Numbered from the stretch's first letter, positions 12,884 to 25,505 are shown. The stretch: 64,000 nt of DNA from Hymenopellis radicata (GCA_015501595.1 JADNRX010000150.1:59292-123291), one strand, 5' to 3'. Notes: a model not told the origin generated them from the letters alone. Translations and numbers: made by a program.

Positions 12884-14274
12884 TAACAAACTTCCTACCG
12901 TGCGGGAGCTCTCATACGGAATGACTTTGCGCTCAGTCATCGCATGCACTCCTGGTAACTGCGCGGTTGCATTTGCCTACGAGACATTGACACGATTTGC
13001 AGATAATAACGCGTACCTCATTGACCGTTCAGAGTACGATCGTGGAATGATAGGGCGTCTCTTCGGCTTACTTCGTAAACCACTTGCTTCCCTTGGCCTT
13101 TTAAGTTTTGCTGTAGTCGATGTGTAACGAAGGACAAGTTGAATGTCTATATGACCAAACTCATTGAAGAAATTCGTTCTTGGCATTGCTTGGATTGTGC
13201 AATTGCGCCCGATTTATAGAACCACGGATAAAGCAGTCCGCGCGTCTTGGAGAGGAGACTTACCTTAGAGGTCACCCAGATAGCGCGTACAGCACCTTGA
13301 CCTGAAGTTCTGGTGCATCGCAAGTAGTAGGCCATGTTCGGCCGAACGAGAGGCTGCAGACAATCATACACAAATAGCTTTGCCGAATATAAAGGGGCCG
13401 ATTTTTTTTCTTCTTTGCTTCCGTTCCACAACGTCAATACATCCATTTTACCCGACTGCTCTATACCTTCCTATGTTGGCCACTTTCTGCCCGGACAGTT
13501 CTGAGCCCCGTGCTCCTACACTGATCTGGTTCTGGTGATGCGCCTATATTTACGATTTATTCTGGCGTCTAATCAACGCACGGATGGAGTCGGACTGAGA
13601 AGATGCCCCTCCGCTTGGTTGGGCTGTCTGTTACCGCCTCCTACATACGTAGCGTTTCATGTACTCCGTAGCAATATATTTTCGAGTCTTTCCTCTTTCC
13701 TGTTTTGCAGTTCCAACAGAGGGAACAGTGTCCAGTCTCGGGTCACTTCGCAGTCGGTTAACTTGTGGCGTCGGGTGCGATCATCGCTGCCAGTTGACAG
13801 GGCACGAGCCTATGACAGACGCGGTGATGGTATCAACAAAATATGCTTATCATACTGACGTCAAGTCCGCTCGTCGTTACACCGTCAAAGGTGTGAAGTA
13901 ATTGGGCCTCTTCATGCGGCACGGAGGGTACAGTGACAAGTCGAATTTGTTGATCATGTACACAAATCCAAACATTGCTTGACACGATCGAGGCGTTCGC
14001 GTTATCCTCTTGCTACCATCATCCAAATCCTCTATCTTAAACCGGAGACGTAACCATGCTGTGCCTCTACTCGCCTTCAGCGCTAATCAATTTATGGCAT
14101 GCCACTCAAGGCGGTGCCAGTGCGCTCATCAGAATGAATGATGTGCACGCATGCTTGTTCTTACCGGTGCAACCAGCCACGTCCCACCTCTACCTTCACG
14201 ACCTCCTCTACCTCCACTGCGAATAAAAGCTGCCTCAGTTTGATACCGAAAGTGCACGCCCGCCCGCAGGATGA
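12884..14274. other. Intergenic, no supported gene
   Basis: Short open frames only. A possible extra 3' exon of the preceding gene lies at 12880-13127. Otherwise I see no domain, RNA gene or repeat. Confidence 0.45.
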
Positions 14275-17200
14275 ATGGACTGGTCTCGCCTCTCTGCCGA
14301 TGATCCCCGAGAATTTGTGGCACAGCAGGTACTACAGCTGTTATGGACCACCGATATCCCCTGGAAGACCATCGACTGCGTCAAGCCCGATGTCGCTTTG
14401 ATAGTGATGGATGTTCTACAAACCGTGTGTCTTTCTTCCTTCCTCTTGCTTTCCTCAACTCTGCTCATGCCGAAATTATAATAGGAACTGGATGCTGGGC
14501 CGTCCAATGAGCGGTACCGAACGACATGCATGAAATGCCTGCGTGTTTTGGGGAAGCATCATGATATCGTACCCACTGCGTTCTTCTGCCGGAACGCAAG
14601 ACGTAACGGAGCCTTTCCTGTGTCGGGTGGAGGATTTGCGGTTAGCGATGTTGGTTATATTTGTGTTCTGGCTCACAGCGCTTCAGGATATATGGAAAGG
14701 GACCGTGGAGGGAAAGAATGTTTGTCTTAAGGTTCTGCGACTGTTCCTCACTGGCAGTGCGAGAGAAGAACTCTTAAGGGTGCACCATAGTTAATTCTCC
14801 GGGACAGGCCGATCTAATCTGTCTTGCAGGATTGCTGTCGCGAAGCACTGGTCTGGAGGCAGCTCCGTCATCCTAATGTACTCCCTTTTCTTGGGGTCAA
14901 CGACGATTTGTTTGCTCCTAGCTTCTGCCTGATATCGCCATGGATGGAAAATGGCAATATCGTATCATTCCTCCAAAGAAACTCGACGCACGACCGTCTA
15001 CGAGCAGTAAGTTCTTCCTACAGTCGTGCTATAGGTTACCTGACACTGCTAGGTCTCTGAAATCGCTCAAGGTATTCACTACTTGCATCAGTTGGATCCC
15101 CAGATCGTTCATGGAGACATCAGAGGCGTATGCAATCACCATAATCATACGAACCCTACGACTTATATTACAGCTAGGCGAACATCCTCGTCAACAATGA
15201 CCTCCACTGCTGTCTGGCCGACTTCGGTCTAAGCCTCGTCGCCGAATCCCAGACACCAGCCAGCTCTGCGATGGTGCTGCGGGGCTCTATTCGATGGCTT
15301 CCGCCCGAGATGATGGATTATTCGCTCTTTAACCACTCATACGTGACGGCGAAGGATATATACTCGTTTGGGTGCACCATTCTCGAGGTAAGTTGTCTCT
15401 ATTACTCATCATAACGCGCTTTTCATATATCGTAGATATACACAGGAAAGGCTCCGTTCTCGCACATCAAGACCGACGTGGCACTGATTAATGAAGTCCT
15501 GACTCTCAAGAATAAACCACCTCGACCGGCGCCAGCTGAGCTTCCTTTAGATGAACTGTGGGCACTGGTCGAAGACTGCCTTTCCTCATCTCCTGAGGAT
15601 CGTCCAAACGCGTCTACAATCCTTGGACAACTTCGAGCAATGAGGGGGTTGTGTTTATCGTGTCCAGATGATTTTGCTGGCCCTTGCATCTGTCAGCGAG
15701 TACTCCCAACCTCATCAGCGGATGTAGCTGTACCATCGGCACCAATCCCATCGTCGCCAGCAGACCTCGTCCTCATCCGAATTGATAAACCCCTTGTCGG
15801 GAGCGGCACTTCGCGACGGCCATCGTTGACGTTAAACACAAGCAACTTAACTCCTGCGAACAACATTTCTCCGAAGTCTTCCACTGCCTCGAGTACCTCT
15901 CGCGGGCGTTTTCCGCATTCCGCCAACCGACTGCGACCCAAGGGGCCGCGTAGTCCTTCCACCAGTATATCGCCCGAATCTGCTCAAAGTGAACATGGAC
16001 CGACCCTTACCAAATTCGCAGTCACGCCGCCTACTCCGTTGGATAACATCGCGCCTATCTTATCATTCATTACACCTCTCCATATCAAAAAGCGTATCGA
16101 CACGGAACGGCTTTTGCCTCCCAAGGCACCATCAAAGAATAGACAAGCAATTAACGGCCTGTTCAAAGCCTGGGCGAGCAAGCCAGGCGATATCCTAGTC
16201 AAGAAGAAGATTTCACGCGACCTCAGTCTTCTAGAGCCAGTGTTCGGTGTGATCCTCTCTACCTTGTTGGGTCCGTGTGCTTATATTTGTTCAAGCTCCG
16301 TTTAAGTGGGTACGAGGCGTTCCCATCGCGGTCGGCGCCTACAGCCAGATCTCCTTTGCTTTGAACGCTGCCGTAGGCGAGGTCATGGTCGTCAAGCAGG
16401 TGGAAATACCTGCGAACAGGGACCAGTCGCTGCATCATCGTTCTTCGCGCATGATCAAGCACATGTACGAGATGCTCAAAGACTTGAAATCTTCAAATGT
16501 CGTGCGGTGCTTGGGCCTTGAGTTGAACACTTCCGTGGCGAGCTTGTCAGTCTTGCTACATGTCATCTTCATCTCAGATTCTTTCATCTAACGTCACTCA
16601 GGTTTTTTGAATACGTTCCTGGTGCGACTATACACGACCTCGTGAAGAAGCACGGAACATTCGGCGATATCGAACTTACGAAGTTCTTACTGGGACACGT
16701 CGTCGATGGCGTGGCGTTTCTGCATTCCCAGGGTGTTATTCATAGGGTGCGGTACCACGCTCGTCCGCCTCTTCCCTTCGCTAACCCCATGATGTGTAGG
16801 ATCTTAAAGCCGAGAACGTGCTTGTGGAGGAGAATGGCCGATGCAAGATCACATGCTTTGGCGTCTCGAAGCGCATCGACGATTTGGGTGCGCGCACGAA
16901 GACGCCCGTCCATGGGAGTGTGTTCTGGATGGCACCGGAGGCGATGAGCCTGGAACGGCAGTCGGGGGCAGGTGTCAAAGTCGACGTATGGAGCATTGGA
17001 TGCATCGCGTGTGAGATGTGGGCGGGCATAGACTCGGAGTATGACTTGCCACACGTCGAGGTATTGACGTTTGCATTGTTGGCTAGACCGTTCACTGATC
17101 TACGTAGCCTGAAGATTGGTATCAAGTTCTTCCCGCGGAGGGGATTTCTGAGTTGGCAGAGGATTTTGGGAAGAGATGCTTCGTCGTGTGAGTTGCTGGG

Positions 17201-17349
17201 TTCTTGGACTTTGGTTTTCCGCGTTCTGAGATGTTTCTAGTGATCCGCAGCGACGAGCGTCTGCTGCTGAGCTGCAAAGTCATGATTATTTGGATGTAGA
17301 TCCTTCATGGACCTACCCGGGATTCAATTCAGAACCTTTATCATCGTAG
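14275..17349 (+). CDS. Dual-kinase protein A: TKL kinase fused to Bck1/STE11-like pseudokinase
   Basis: Order: short N-terminal module (DIPWKTIDCVKPD...VMDVLQ), an exon with KCLRVLGKHHDIVP, the Gly loop SGGGFA/DIWKG, Lys in VCLKVLRLF, WRQLRHPNVLPFLG, HGDIRG, ADFGLS and DIYSFGCTI: a complete TKL kinase with catalytic residues present. A Ser/Pro-rich linker (about 15640-16230) leads across an intron (16249-16305) in phase to WVRGVPIAVGAY, VVKQVEI, HRDLKAEN, then CFGVSK where DFG is expected, VHGSVFWMAPEA, SIGCIACEMWAG and a final exon with DPQRRASAAELQSHDYL, stop 17349. The second domain resembles MAP3Ks of the Bck1 type but has Cys for the metal-binding Asp, so it should be a pseudokinase. The same fusion occurs in gene B (20159-22814), which argues against an artefact of joining neighbours. 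Confidence 0.8.
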
Positions 17350-18795
17350 CTTGCTCGTGTACTCTTCAATACTTACATTCATGGACTACACATACCGTTA
17401 TTCATTATAGTAATTCGGACCGAACCGCGTATGTTTATCACCTAATTCTGTTCAGGCATATTTCTGCTAATCAGCAGACGGCATCTCGTATCATGACGCA
17501 TCTTCCGACTTCGGTGGCGTCAAGTACGTAGTGGCACTGGTCCACCTAGCGGCTCGGAACTCAAGATCATTCCCTAATGATAGAGCAAGTTTGGTGTCAA
17601 TTTTTAGAAGACTCGGAGGCGGTGCGATTCGGATAGGCAGGTTAATCCGTGAAGATGATACATGATTCGAACTTGCTAGACGCCGCCGGAGTGGATGATG
17701 AGGCGAAGGAATGATCTGGATCTTCATTGAAAACTCGTGGTCAGATCATGGCACTGCGATGAAACCTGACACGCCACGGTCTTTGTCGATGCCTTTCACA
17801 CTGCTCGATCGCAAAGCACTGTTTCAAGACCCGCTTTCGTATTGCCTTTGTGCTGCTACTTCCATCTTCACACTATTCGCGAACACGTATCGAACTCGTG
17901 TCTGGAACCCATCAAGCATTTACTTATCTCTGTGGGACAAGGCAATGCAGTGGAGGTGTCCCTTGTGCCACGGTGCTACACCTTTCATATCAAAGAGGAA
18001 GTGCTTACTCATTGAGTGGGTGTATCTAGAGTTGATTCCTGCGGCTTTCAGCGTCACATGCTCTCTTTTTTAGCGCCACGTCAAGCATCTCAAACGCTGC
18101 GCTCTAAATATGCAATCGTGTCCTATCCTCGGTCCCTTGGGGTCCGTCTTTCCCGTTGAGCTGTCAGAATGGAGCGACGAAAGGCTAGTATGTTTAGCGG
18201 GCGTCTAACTGTCCTTCGTCTCCAATCGTGGCGTTTAGAAGGTGATGCCCGAAAAGGACTCAGGAGGCGTAATTGAAACCACGCGAACACGAGGCGGAAG
18301 GAAAGGAACACGAAACGTCGGCCCTGCGCCCCTCCTTCGCGGAAGCAATAACGTCTTCGGAGTCCTTTGTGTCATACATTGAACAATACAGTTCCGAACA
18401 ATTAGACACACCTCTCTTCATTTACAGGCCTCTCCCAATTCGGGATTCTCAAGGGAATCGACAAATTGGGATGTCCGATGCGCACATGTTTGTGAGCCAG
18501 CTGTTCGTCGTTTATTGTCTTTGATACGTAGGCGCGCGACGGAAGATAAGCAGGGTAAGGGGGCGTTATTGTCAAACGCCCGGAAAAGGAAACTGGTGAT
18601 GGCGATCTCTCTTTTGTCTCCCATCACCCTTTTTGTCTTTTTCACCACCTGCTTTCCAGAAATCCCCACACAATACGAGAAGATGTCTCAATTAACAAAA
18701 AGACGTCGCTTTGAGGCGTTTTTCTTTTTGTTCTCCAATCCGATCTCCTTCCCTCATCCATAACGGGCAACGCCCATTCCGTGCTGTGCAAGGAC
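17350..18795. other. Intergenic, no supported gene
   Basis: 3' region of dual-kinase gene A and upstream region of the MYND gene. Open frames at 17711-18073 and 18273-18763 lack recognisable domains and splice support. Confidence 0.5.
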
Positions 18796-18802
18796 TATAT
18801 AA
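18796..18802 (+). promoter_or_regulatory. TATA box of the MYND gene
   Basis: TATATAA sits 99 nt before the chosen ATG at 18901, a normal distance for a fungal TATA box plus short leader. Confidence 0.5.
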
Positions 18803-18900
18803 CCTGCGAAGGTGAGTCAGTCTCGTTCGTGCTCTTCGCATTTACGGTTCCGTTCCGTCTCCATTTCGAATTCCCTTTAACGGTCCCGACCTAATACACG

Positions 18901-19792
18901 ATGCCCCACTACAGCCAAAAGCCCCGAGGCCACCGCCTCTGCGACCAGTGCGGCGCTGTCGAGAACCCAGCTGTGGCCAAGTTCCGCTTATGCGGAGGAT
19001 GTGTACGTCGCTGCCCGCCCCTTCCATCCCGATACTAATAGCTCTTTCAGCTTGTCACCCAATATTGCGTACGCCGATCCCTTACCTCGCTCCCGAGTGA
19101 GAACACTGACCTATGACTCATAGTCCCCTGCCTGCCAAAAGATTCACTGGCCCGTACACAAGACCGTTTGCCACCACACTTCGGGTCAACTATCGTCGGC
19201 AAAGCAGGTGTATGGGGAGAGCGACGTCGCCCGCAACCTCCGCAAATTCACGTCGGCGTACAACACGCTGCTGGGCTGGGCCGGATTCCAAGCATTGCAA
19301 CTCAAACGCATGCCCTCCAATATCCGCTCGAATGCGCTCCTGATAGAGCTTACCCCGCGCAGCAGTAGTGACGCGAGTCGTCGGTACGTCCTATCAGCAT
19401 GTCGTTTATTTATGTTCTCTTATTCCTTTCATAGGTTCTCCATCGCTGCCACCCACATCATTCCCCGAACGTATATCAATGATCCGGTTGTTATGGCCGA
19501 TATTCAACGTCGCGAGGAACGGTGTCGCATGGTGGGGGAATTGGGACGCTCGTGATTGTGATCCAGTGTGGGTCCGTGAGCCAGGTGATGCCGGTCGAGG
19601 TCGACGCGCCCTCCAGAATAACATGGGATATGCGCGACGATTGGCTCAGCACACTCCACCACTGCGTGGAAAGCGGCCAGACGGAGTTCTTGCCAAAGTC
19701 GACTACGTCGAGAGGGTGCGTGTTTGATGGTTCGCTGTCGTGGAACACCTGACTGATTGCATCTCTGATTTCCAGCGTCATCTACGGATGAA
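18901..19792 (+). CDS. MYND zinc-finger protein
   Basis: The ATG at 18901 begins a protein with a complete MYND finger assembled over three exons: CDQCGA, CGGC, TQYCSPACQKIHW and HKTVC give the C-x2-C...C-x2-C...C-x3-C...H-x3-C ligand set. MYND fingers mediate protein-protein contacts; agaricomycetes have many such short proteins of unknown role. After the finger come about 180 residues without a known domain (YNTLLGWAGFQAL, ending in a block containing VIVIQCGSVSQVMPVEVD). The frame changes near 19527-19545 at a GGGGG run: the first frame stops after MVGELGRS while the conserved-looking IQCG block is one base off. This is a one-base indel or a base-calling error. The last intron (about 19716-19777) leads to a stop at 19792. 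Lies between the two facing dual-kinase genes. Confidence 0.7.
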
Positions 19793-20158
19793 GTGTCTCC
19801 TTCCTTTCGCGCGGGATGTTGATCCATTCGGCGCCTTTCTCTTGCATCCACCACATCGTTACTATTGTTTCTCATCTTCGCATGGGACCTGCACTGTGTA
19901 TACTACTGTATCTTCGCATTTCTTATACCCTGTCATTATTGCTTTCGTTCGCTGTACCGCTGTCTTAGTAGAACACCCCAGACTAATGGCATTTGATCAT
20001 GACCGTCTTACCCTCTCACTAAAGCCTTTACTGTCTCGCACCTCTGATAGAATTCAAGAAGCAGTCATACAAATGCTTTGAGGTAGGGCTCAAGGCGACG
20101 GTAACCCTAATTTAGTGTTCTATGTCACGATACCTACCACTTATCGACAAGTGAAGTT

Positions 20159-22814
20159 CTAGACCGGCGGTGTAGTCTCTAGATATTCGTGATGGCGTAG
20201 GCGTTCGGCTGAAAACCGCTCCTCTGGGGCACTAATTGAAACGTTGGCATAATAGTAGGCTCACTGGCTAGCACTCACAATGCTAGGCAGCCTCTGCGAA
20301 AATCATCTGCAAGTATAGGGAAGCGTAGAGCCTTGGGAGGTGGGAGGTATCTACTATGGACAGGATGCCCTTCCCAATGCTACATGTGCATGCACCTATC
20401 GGTTCCTAGTCGGAAGATAGAAGAGGAGCGCGCACACCTTAAAGAAACAGCGTAGTATTTCCTGGTAGTCTTCTTGCTTCAGCCCCATCCAAACCTCATA
20501 TGCGATCAGCCCGACACTCCATATATCGACGGCCGGACCGGGTGGTCCTTCTCCAATATGTGTCATACACTCAGGCGCTCCACAGATAGTACGTACGTCG
20601 CGAATAGGCCGGAACCGTGGATCAATAGTACAGATACGCGCACTGGTAATATATTTGGACACAGCAAAGCCGGAAATCTTGCAGCACCCTTTATTGTCGA
20701 CAAAAACGTTGTCAGTTCGAAGGTCCTGTATGAATATTAGACGAACATTTCGACTCTTGGAGGAAGATCATTTCGCACCCAGTGAACGATGTCCTTGGAG
20801 TGCAAGAAGGCAACGCCGCTTATAATTTGCCCCAACAGGTGCCTGCTCATGCCAGAGAACCCAAGTGCTCCTCGTTGCGCGAGGAATTCCTGCAGCGTTC
20901 GACTAGGAAAGTATTCGAAAAACCTACACGGACTCTTCAGCTGGGGGAAGCAGCATGACCAGCCGACGAACATATTAGTTGATGAAGGAGTTTGTTCAAA
21001 TCCCAGATGAGTCCAAATGTTTGGATGGGGGTAGGCCTGAAGGATATCGGAAAGGCGTCGAAGGCTTCGGGATAAATCAGGGCTCAGAATCGTCTGAACC
21101 TGCTTGACAACAATATCAAACCTCTTGCCGGAACTTGTATCGATAGCGCGGTAGGTTTGGACGTAAGCCTCTGAACCAATTGGAATGCATCGTACCCAAT
21201 GGATCGGTGCTGGAAGTCCGTGAGTGGCACTGGTCAATCGTTGAAATGGAGGAGAGCTTACATGACTTCTCGGCTCTGTTAACGCTTGCGATTGGGACGA
21301 GCTGGTTTATCACATGCGATACTGCATTACGGTTCCGACGAATTGAAGGCTCTACCGGTAATGCTCTCTCCCGTCGGGGTGCTATACCCAACGTGTTCCT
21401 GAGAGCAGCTACACAGGTGCACGGTACGTTAATGAGCTTCAGACATGCCAGGACTGTGTTTATCGAAGGACGATCTTGAGGTAGGTTCGCGAGACATGCT
21501 TCGACCAGGTTCCAAAGCTCGTCGGAAGACAGTTCGTAGAGGGGTGGACGGGGTGGCTTCCGCTTCTGTGTGAGGACCTCGTTGATCAGCGATACTTCCG
21601 TCTTGATGTGCGAAAAAGGTGGCCTCCCAGTGTAAATCTAGACTTACGGTGAGCGGATGAATTCAAGTGATCTTGAGGACATATATTAGTACCTCGATGA
21701 CAGTGCAACCGAAAGAGTATATATCTCTGGCTGTGAGATAAGCGGGATCGAAGAGAGAGTAGTCCATCACCTCCGGAGGAAGCCAGCGAAGGGATCCTTT
21801 CAGGATTGCCGAACTACCAGGAAGGCACGTTTCGGACACTAGACTAAGACCGAAGTCTGCTAAAAGACAGTGCCGCTCAGAGTCTATAAGGATATTGGCC
21901 TTGGAGTGATCAGTCCGGAAATAAGGAAAGGAAAGTGGGCGGAGCGTACTCCTCGGACGTCTGCATGAGTGATCTGGGGATCCAGCTCATGCAAATATTT
22001 CAAACCTTCCGCAATTTCAAGCAGCTACAAAGATGTCTAAGTGCCATTTCAATCTTCAACTTATCTGAAGAGGATTAACGCACGCATTGCAGTCGATTGT
22101 GAGTCGGATGCTTGCTGAGGAAGTAGATGATGTTGCCGTTTTCCATCCATGGAGAGATTAAACAGAAGCTCGGTGCGAAAAGGTCTTGGTTCACGCCAAG
22201 AAATGGTAGCACATTTGGATGCTTCAACTGTTTCCACACGACTGCCTCCTGAAAGCAGTCCTTCAAAGCTTAATGAGAGTGGGCGACAGGAAGTAAGGGG
22301 AAAACTCACTTTTACCAGGTTTTGGCCTGTCGCGTTCGCGCTGAAGAACCGCAGAACCTTCACGCACACCGTTTTACCTGCAATGCTTCCCTTCCAGATA
22401 TCCTGTATGATCGAAACTTGACATTGATTACGTCTCGCTCAATAACAGTTTACTAACAGCAAATCCACCTCCCGAAACGGGATGCGTCCCGACGCGCCGA
22501 ACATTACGGCAAAAGAAGGAAGAGGGAAGCATGTCGCGATGCCGTACTAAAACTCGCAAACATTTGATGCATGTCGACCGGTACTGCTGGCTCGACGGTC
22601 CTGAGTCCAATTCCTGGGCGAGTGTAAAGATGCGCAAGAGTTGTGACAAGAGCCAGAATAGTACCTTCTGCAGGACTTCGATGACAGTGCGAGACGCCTC
22701 GCGGGGAATAGCTGTTATGTCTCGCCAGGGCGCATAGAAGAACTGCAAACATTGAAGCGTTTTTTTGGTAATAAGCCATGTGGTGTGGTAGGGAGAAATG
22801 GTATGCCATGACAT
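20159..22814 (-). CDS. Dual-kinase protein B: TKL kinase fused to Bck1/STE11-like pseudokinase
   Basis: Same architecture as gene A in opposite orientation. TKL part: an N-terminal module ending EASRTVIEVLQK, KCLRVLVRHRDMLP, SGGGFA/DIWKG, VCVKVLRFF, WKQLKHPNVLPFLG, HADVRG, ADFGLS and DIYSFGCTV; all catalytic residues present. A linker then passes an intron (about 21212-21263) into HWVRCIPIGSEAY, IVVKQVQ, HWDLRTDN (Trp for Arg of HRD, intron within), ISGFAVSK where DFG is expected (Gly for Asp, Ala for Gly), GAPECM, DIWSVGLIAYEVWMGL, and a final exon with APEERFSAERLRHHEYL, stop at 20159. The STE-like half is therefore a pseudokinase, with a different substitution from the CFG of gene A. The start Met 22814 is the first in frame; an upstream exon is possible. 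Confidence 0.76.
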
Positions 22815-23319
22815 CGCGAGCTATGGCGTAGTCGTGGTATGCGTTGAAGATGTTACAGGACAGCATTAACAGCAGATCATGAGGCCGTGCGCATCAACCG
22901 AGAACCAAGGACATCAAGGTAGATCCGAAGAACTCTAGCTGTGCATCATTCAGAGATGGCCAACTGTCAATGTCATCAGTATCTGCGGTGACATTAGGAA
23001 GGAGGGAAAGGAGGGAAAGGAGGAAGGAAACACGCACCTCGTGTGCTCGTTTTGGGCGGTACGTCTCTGAAGTGTTCACACTGTTCGACGAGTCAGTCAT
23101 GTTTGTTCCGGCGAGCTCGTTGTGCGAGCATGAGAGCGACGAGATCGCAGACGCCGCCGTAGAAGACGACGAAGCGGACATAGAGGGTGAGAAGAATCTA
23201 TCGGTTCGGTGTCCAAATGCACATTTATTCCGATCGGCCGCGTGCGTCCACGTCGAGTGTCGCGCCTACAACTGCCTAGGTCTTCAGCTGGCTTTATCTC
23301 TGAGGCTCTCTTCTAGGCT
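22815..23319. other. Intergenic, no firm gene
   Basis: A minus-strand frame at 22894-23181 (95 residues, Ser-rich N-terminus) has no recognisable domain; a candidate intron near 22988-23040 does not restore a better frame. I leave it unannotated. Confidence 0.4.
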
Positions 23320-23771
23320 CATCTAACTATGCTATTAGTATGTGCTTTAGTATATTCCAGATGTAGATCTCGGTTCCGTTGCAGAATAGATAGCAGCCAA
23401 CGATAGTAGGAGCGACCCTGGAGGTTGCGGAGGCTAAAGATGTGGCAGGAGCGGTCAGCCCCAACTCATACTCATACATATACTCGTTGTCCTCGTTAAC
23501 GTTGTCAATGTCGTCAACAATGCCTTGGGTAATGGATTGGGCGATCTGTAGAACAGCGTCGGCTGGGCCGCCACCGCGGCCTCTGCTTGGCGTTGGCGTT
23601 GGGATTAATGCAGCTGCTGGGGCTATCGAGTCTGGTATAGATGCAGTTGGGAAAAGGCTTCGCGAGAGAGACGGTGACCAGGGCAAGCAAGAAGAAGGCG
23701 AGTGTGATATCATACGTGCAGAGGGCAGCGTCATCAAGCCAAGGGTCGTTGAAAGACAAGAACGGAGACAA
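23320..23771 (-). pseudogene. Small secreted protein paralogue, decayed
   Basis: One frame holds a signal peptide-like stretch (FFLLALVTVSLAKPFPN, about 23690-23745). A second frame, further downstream, holds ADAVLQIAQSITQGIVDDIDNVNEDNE split here as two blocks: the amphipathic segment ending GIVDD and the acidic tail NVNEDNE. The order and spacing copy the secreted protein gene interrupted by the retroelement at 42-50 kb (VSLASPIPA...SVIKGIMDGVASDGD). The two parts are out of frame and no clear second exon follows, so it is a remnant. Confidence 0.45.
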
Positions 23772-24544
23772 AACCGACCGCCAGCTTTTACCGCGGCCAC
23801 AGAAAGTTGGCCAGTGTTAAGGTAGATCCTGTGTTCGTAGCATAGTAGTATAGCCCAACATGCGGCTGTGAGTCCTGAGAGACTGCTTTTCGAGATTCGA
23901 GTCCGGAATATACTTGCGCAGGTTTCCACGTCTGCTCTCAGACAAGGGACGCAGAGGAGGCGCTGCTCCTAGGAAACGTACTATCGTAACGCATGCTTGG
24001 ATATCAGAGACGTGTTCCCGTGGTCTGGGTCATACAGCCTTGTTGTTTGGAGTCGCAGAACCAGGACAGAGGGCATGCGTTCGGATCGTTGGGGGCCCAG
24101 AGCATTCCAGCGTGCAAGTGGAACGCGTGCTACCTCTGGCACGCATTGACCGCGAAGTTGCTGAATGATGGTGTGACGCGTGTACTATTTGGTCCTGTGT
24201 ACGTGTCATGATCGACGTGCTTTTACTTATCCAAAACGACCATCTCCTTCTCAGCAATAATCTTCGTACTCTCTGGTAACTCATAGATCAATACCACTGA
24301 TGCATGCTCGTCCGAGTCAACTGGAAGCTCGTAATGTCCTGCCTATAGTCACACCAGAAGGAAATCTCTCTGCCGCGGGGGCGGAAATCTGCCCAAGTGA
24401 CTCGAATCGCGAACTGCGGCCTTCCTCATGACTCACACTACACTACGAACACAGGATCTACCTTGACACCGGCACGGCTGCCTTCCCGGCACCATCTGAG
24501 TTTATCAAAGCGACTACACGACTTTCACTCTCTATAGCCACTGG

Positions 24545-24700
24545 TTGACTACTTATTCATCGCTTTCTCTCCTGTGACTTTTCGCTCGACCAACGTCGTT
24601 TGCCTCTTGCTCGCCCTGATCGCCGTTTCTCTCGCGAAGCCTCTTTCCAACTGTAGACCCCATATCAACAACACCGAACAATAACGCCAACCTCATTGAC
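24545..24700 (+). pseudogene. Signal-peptide fragment of the small secreted protein family
   Basis: In one plus-strand frame the sequence reads LLALIAVSLAKPLSN, close to LLALVTVSLAKPFPN in the minus-strand remnant at 23.7 kb. Stops follow soon after. It looks like an inverted partial copy of the same gene. Confidence 0.35.
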
Positions 24701-25445
24701 AGGAGAGCGGCTGACGCTTCGCCGAATCCGTTATCCAAGAGGTCCGTATTTCTGCGGTTCCTTTCCCTCCTTCCTGCTAACCGCAGCAACTTTGGCCTTC
24801 CGCTCAAGATCCCTCCTTCAACCAAGCATATCATCGTCCACACCAGACTTCAATGGGACCAAGGGAGTCGATATCAAGAGCTGGATTTGAAGCTTGGTGT
24901 GTAGGTATGAGATCTGCGTGTTTAGGGCCAAGTTTACATTGACCTGAGGCGACTGAACATTCCCGAGATGACGGTGTCCTTTTTTCGGAAGGAACGGGCG
25001 CCGAACACGGTCTTCTTACGCGCACTGGGGTCCCATATCCAGGTTCAGCCATCATGCGTTTAGCCAATAACCGTGCGTTTACAGTGACTCGCTGGCAAGT
25101 CCGCCTTGGATATTTTCGGAGGTGAGGCATCATGTTACAGTCTGTACTGGGGGACACGTCGCATTGTGTACTGAAGCCCGCCTTACGGCCAGGCTACTAA
25201 AAAGAACTTGACCACTTTGACTTGTGTTGTCACTAAAGAAAAGAAAACCTCCAAGTACGCGATATGTCCCCATGCGAGTGCATAGCAGTGAATCCGGAGA
25301 GGGTTAGGACACAAAAGAGAGAGAGTTGTGTGCGACGTGTCCTTCCCAAACTCTGCGTGGTTTTTTCATTCCCCTCTAGTCTGTTGTCGTGTCCAATGAC
25401 CCTCAATTTCTCTTGTGATCAAGCCGTCGTGAATATCCGGCATTA

Positions 25446-25505
25446 TCCCTCTTGGCTCAGTGGTAGAGTGCATCACTAAGTAGTCGTTCAAGTCGGCTAG
25501 AGGGA
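25446..25505 (+). tRNA. Truncated tRNA-Thr-like copy (copy 1)
   Basis: Has the acceptor ends TCCCTCT/AGAGGGA, a D arm with GGCTCAGTGGTAGAG (A box) and GTTCAAGTCGGC (B box), but the anticodon loop breaks off after CATCACTA and resumes in the T arm, so the 3' half of the anticodon arm is missing. 60 nt. A pseudo-tRNA. Confidence 0.6.

Noticed and set aside
22894..23181. Ser-rich 95-residue minus-strand frame as a gene
   Set aside because: No domain, no consistent splice pattern and no homologous copy in the window.
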